Assembly: GCA_027083655.1 (NCBI GenBank)
Contig: JALWNS010000121.1
Span: 1-6,877 of the forward strand
DNA from: Bacteroidales bacterium
Lineage (GTDB): Bacteria > Bacteroidota > Bacteroidia > Bacteroidales > S143-33
Direction of reading: 5' to 3'
DNA length: 6,877 bases
Shown here: piece by piece, positions 5,238 to 6,877 of the stretch
Position numbering within the stretch: position 1 is the first letter of the stretch
How the letters are laid out: each line of letters starts with the position of its first letter
Translations under genes and position numbers: made by a program
The notes under the pieces: generated by a model
What the model was told of the DNA's origin: nothing
Seen by the model: only the letters and a program-made list of their open reading frames with translations
Database searches by the model: none

Positions 5238-6512
5238 ATGAAAATAATTACAAATATAAGCCTTCTAATTGGCTTGAACACACAGGGGTTAAAGCTACGC
5301 AAAGGCAACCAGATGCAGGAAGTTGAAAAGTTGGAGAATGCTTATCTTGTGATAGGCGATGATGGACGCATTGCCGGCTGGGGTAAGATGACAGATTTTG
5401 ATTTGTCAAAATATGGCAGCCATGAGGTTTTAGAGATTATACAACTTGAGGAGGGTCAGATCGTTATGCCTGGTTTTGTAGATAGTCATACACATCTGGT
5501 CTTTCCTAAATGGCGTGAAGCTGAGTATGTTATGAAAATCAAAGGCATGAGTTATGAGGAAATAGCACGCAGGGGAGGAGGAATATTGAATACAGCAAGG
5601 AAGATGCAAGAAGCAGATGAAGAAGAATTATATAAAGCGGCTGCCGAGCGTCTGGCTGAAGTTATAAGTCTGGGAACTACAGCGATTGAGATTAAAAGTG
5701 GTTATGGCCTGACAACAGATTCTGAGCTAAAAATGTTGCGTGTGGTACGCCGTCTGAAGGAGAATTTCCCTATAACGATCAAGGCCACATTCCTCGGAGC
5801 TCATGCTATACCAATGGAGTATAAGTCTGATCCAGACAGCTATGTAGATATGGTAATAAACGATATGCTTCCACGTGTGGCAGAGGAACAACTGGCCGAA
5901 TATGTGGATGTGTTTTGTGATCGTGGATTTTTTACACAACAACAGACAGAGCGTATTCTCCAGGCAGCTGCTAATTATGGTCTAAAGCCCAAGATACATG
6001 CTAATGAGCTAGGGCTAACAGGTGGCATACAGGCAGGTGTGAAATACAATGCAGTATCTGTGGATCATCTAGAGCATGTAGGGCAGGAGGAAGTAGATCT
6101 GCTACTCTCTAGCCAGACAATGCCTACTTTGTTGCCTGCCACATCTTTTTACTTGAATATCAATTATGCTCCTGCCCGTATGATGATAGATGCAGGTTTG
6201 CCTGTAGCAATGGCATCGGATTTTAACCCTGGATCCAGCCCTAGCGGCAACATGAAATTTGTCATGTCTCTGGGTACCTTGAAATATAAGATGCTGCCAG
6301 AAGAAGCCTTTAATGCAGTGACTATAAATACAGCATATGCCCTTGAGATAAGTGAAGAACAAGGTAGCATAGCCAAAGGTAATTGGGCAAACCTCGTTAT
6401 TACCCGGCCTGTGCCTTCGTTTGAGTTTCTATCGTATTTATTTGCACACGATCTGGTAGACAAAGTATTGGTCAAAGGCAAAGAGTGGACAGGCAGGGCT
6501 AGGGGGTTTTAG
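5238..6512 (+). CDS. hutI: Imidazolonepropionase HutI
   Basis: This 424-residue amidohydrolase-superfamily enzyme opens 4-imidazolone-5-propionate to N-formimino-L-glutamate, the third step of cytoplasmic histidine degradation. The N-terminal part (1-80) belongs to the composite beta domain, followed by the metal-binding barrel. Metal residues are H84 and H86 (VDSHTHLVF), H254 (IHANELG) and D328 (ASDFNPGSSPS). Substrate-pocket residues matching the Bacillus HutI pattern are Y156 (KSGYGL), H189 (LGAHAIP), E257, and H277/H280 (VDHLEH). Length is normal (about 405-425). The ATG at 5238 places the first strand directly at the N-terminus; another ATG at 5233 is out of frame and stops at once. No hutH, hutU or formimidoyltransferase gene is seen nearby, and the gene is flanked by an AT-rich gap, so it appears to be transcribed alone or with genes beyond the window. 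Confidence 0.96.
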   Translation: MKIITNISLLIGLNTQGLKLRKGNQMQEVEKLENAYLVIGDDGRIAGWGKMTDFDLSKYGSHEVLEIIQLEEGQIVMPGFVDSHTHLVFPKWREAEYVMKIKGMSYEEIARRGGGILNTARKMQEADEEELYKAAAERLAEVISLGTTAIEIKSGYGLTTDSELKMLRVVRRLKENFPITIKATFLGAHAIPMEYKSDPDSYVDMVINDMLPRVAEEQLAEYVDVFCDRGFFTQQQTERILQAAANYGLKPKIHANELGLTGGIQAGVKYNAVSVDHLEHVGQEEVDLLLSSQTMPTLLPATSFYLNINYAPARMMIDAGLPVAMASDFNPGSSPSGNMKFVMSLGTLKYKMLPEEAFNAVTINTAYALEISEEQGSIAKGNWANLVITRPVPSFEFLSYLFAHDLVDKVLVKGKEWTGRARGF

Positions 6513-6542
6513 CTTCTTTAATAAATACCAAGCGGTAAAACC
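6505..6542 (+). terminator. Possible hairpin terminator at the end of hutI
   Basis: GGTTTTAGCTT at 6505-6515 pairs with AAGC (6530-6533) and TAAAACC (6536-6542), giving an 11-bp stem with a 2-nt bulge and a 14-nt loop. It overlaps the hutI stop codon (6510-6512). No U-run follows, so it may slow or process transcripts rather than act as a classical intrinsic terminator. Confidence 0.35.
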
Positions 6543-6806
6543 TGCAGGAAAAGTGCGAAAGATTTAGAAAGTTTAAAAGAGAGGTATTTGATAGTTTAAG
6601 TATATTTGTAAGAATAATTTAGACTAAAGAAGAACTTTGATACAGTCAAATATAAAACTTAGATTCATATTTGTTTAATTTACACTGAAACGAAGTGGAA
6701 AAATATCCATGAAGATTGCTAATGAGTGATTTATGTCTTTGATAACCAGTTGGATATTTGTTTTATATGCTGTCTGCTAATTAAAATTTTATTAAGTAAA
6801 TTTTAG
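6543..6806. other. AT-rich intergenic stretch with scattered inverted repeats
   Basis: No convincing coding frame was found; the few ATGs stop quickly (for example 6710 after six codons). TATATTTG at 6601-6608 is a perfect TAnnTTTG -7 box on + and its reverse complement lies at 6647-6654, with flanking AGTTT/AAACT extending the arms around a 3-nt bulge. AAATATCCA (6701-6709) and TGGATATTT (6751-6759) form a 9-bp inverted repeat. The heptamer ATATTTG recurs at 6602, 6668 and 6754, and inverted at 6647-6653. The stretch may hold promoters, an RNA leader or a small RNA, but no known RNA family was recognised. Confidence 0.5.
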
Positions 6807-6841
6807 ATTTGTTGACAAATTTTAAAAATATTATTAAATTG
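6807..6841 (+). promoter_or_regulatory. Candidate promoter with palindromic operator, pointing off the right edge
   Basis: TTGACA at 6812-6817 is a perfect sigma70-type -35 box, followed after 17 bp by TAAATT (6835-6840). The overlapping TTTG at 6808-6811 and TAAATTG at 6835-6841 also partly fit the Bacteroidota -33/-7 pattern. The palindrome ATTTGT-TG-ACAAAT (6807-6820) lies directly on the -35 box, where a repressor dimer could bind. An ATG at 6865 followed by an open frame to the edge might be the start of the served gene, but only 13 bases are visible. Confidence 0.4.
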
Positions 6842-6877
6842 TAAATGTTTAAACCTTGGAAAATATGGAGTTATTTG

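Noticed and set aside
6102..6481. Two - strand frames of 86 and 105 residues
   Set aside because: Antisense to the fully conserved hutI coding region, with no supporting motif.
6847..6854. GTTTAAAC 8-bp palindrome
   Set aside because: Too short in AT-rich DNA to call an operator; it lies near the expected transcription start but nothing else supports a role.
6513..6877. Possible tRNA, CRISPR repeats or insertion-sequence ends
   Set aside because: No cloverleaf, evenly spaced identical repeats, transposase fragment or target-site duplication could be seen.

Overview
The window looks like a piece of a Bacteroidota chromosome. The strongest reason is an intact PorX-type protein (response-regulator receiver fused to a PglZ/alkaline-phosphatase-like domain), the regulator tied to type IX secretion and gliding in this phylum. 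Supporting signs are moderate AT-richness, no clear Shine-Dalgarno sequences before most starts, a LysO transporter split into half-genes, and next-door tsaE. Order Bacteroidales is a reasonable guess, but the sequence does not prove it.

Layout. (1) Positions 1-1267, + strand: a tight three-gene run. It holds the 3' end of a SiaB-like (DUF6272) GHKL-type kinase/ATPase, a complete SiaC-like (DUF1987) phosphoprotein with the phospho-threonine at residue 68, and a CYTH-domain protein of the class IV adenylate cyclase / thiamine-triphosphatase-like group. (2) Positions 1119-5116, - strand, read right to left: the C-terminal half of a LysO (DUF340) amino-acid exporter, porX, tsaE, an ExoA-like membrane-anchored family 2 glycosyltransferase, and a possible small one-helix membrane protein with four cysteines. 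From porX to the glycosyltransferase the genes are 5 bp apart or overlap (41 bp), so they are probably one transcript. (3) Positions 5117-5237: a short divergent promoter region. (4) Positions 5238-6512, + strand: hutI (imidazolonepropionase) of histidine degradation, with all expected metal and substrate residues. (5) Positions 6513-6877: an AT-rich stretch with no convincing gene, containing several inverted repeats and, near its right end, a sigma70-like promoter with a palindrome over its -35 box, pointing out of the window.

How the genes may work together. The left cluster looks like a signalling unit. In Pseudomonas aeruginosa, SiaB phosphorylates SiaC, and the phosphorylation state of SiaC controls a diguanylate cyclase. 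Here the gene directly after siaC encodes a CYTH protein, a family that includes adenylate cyclases and triphosphatases; a functional link is an inference. The central cluster combines a surface/secretion regulator (PorX), a tRNA-modification ATPase (TsaE) and a glycan-building enzyme. hutI stands alone, with no other hut gene in view.

The most unusual structural signals are two perfect 13-bp inverted repeats inside coding sequence: one early in the CYTH gene (761-773/797-809), and one in the glycosyltransferase gene (2121-2133/2138-2150, 4-nt loop) that covers exactly ten codons. No rRNA, tRNA, CRISPR array or insertion sequence was seen.
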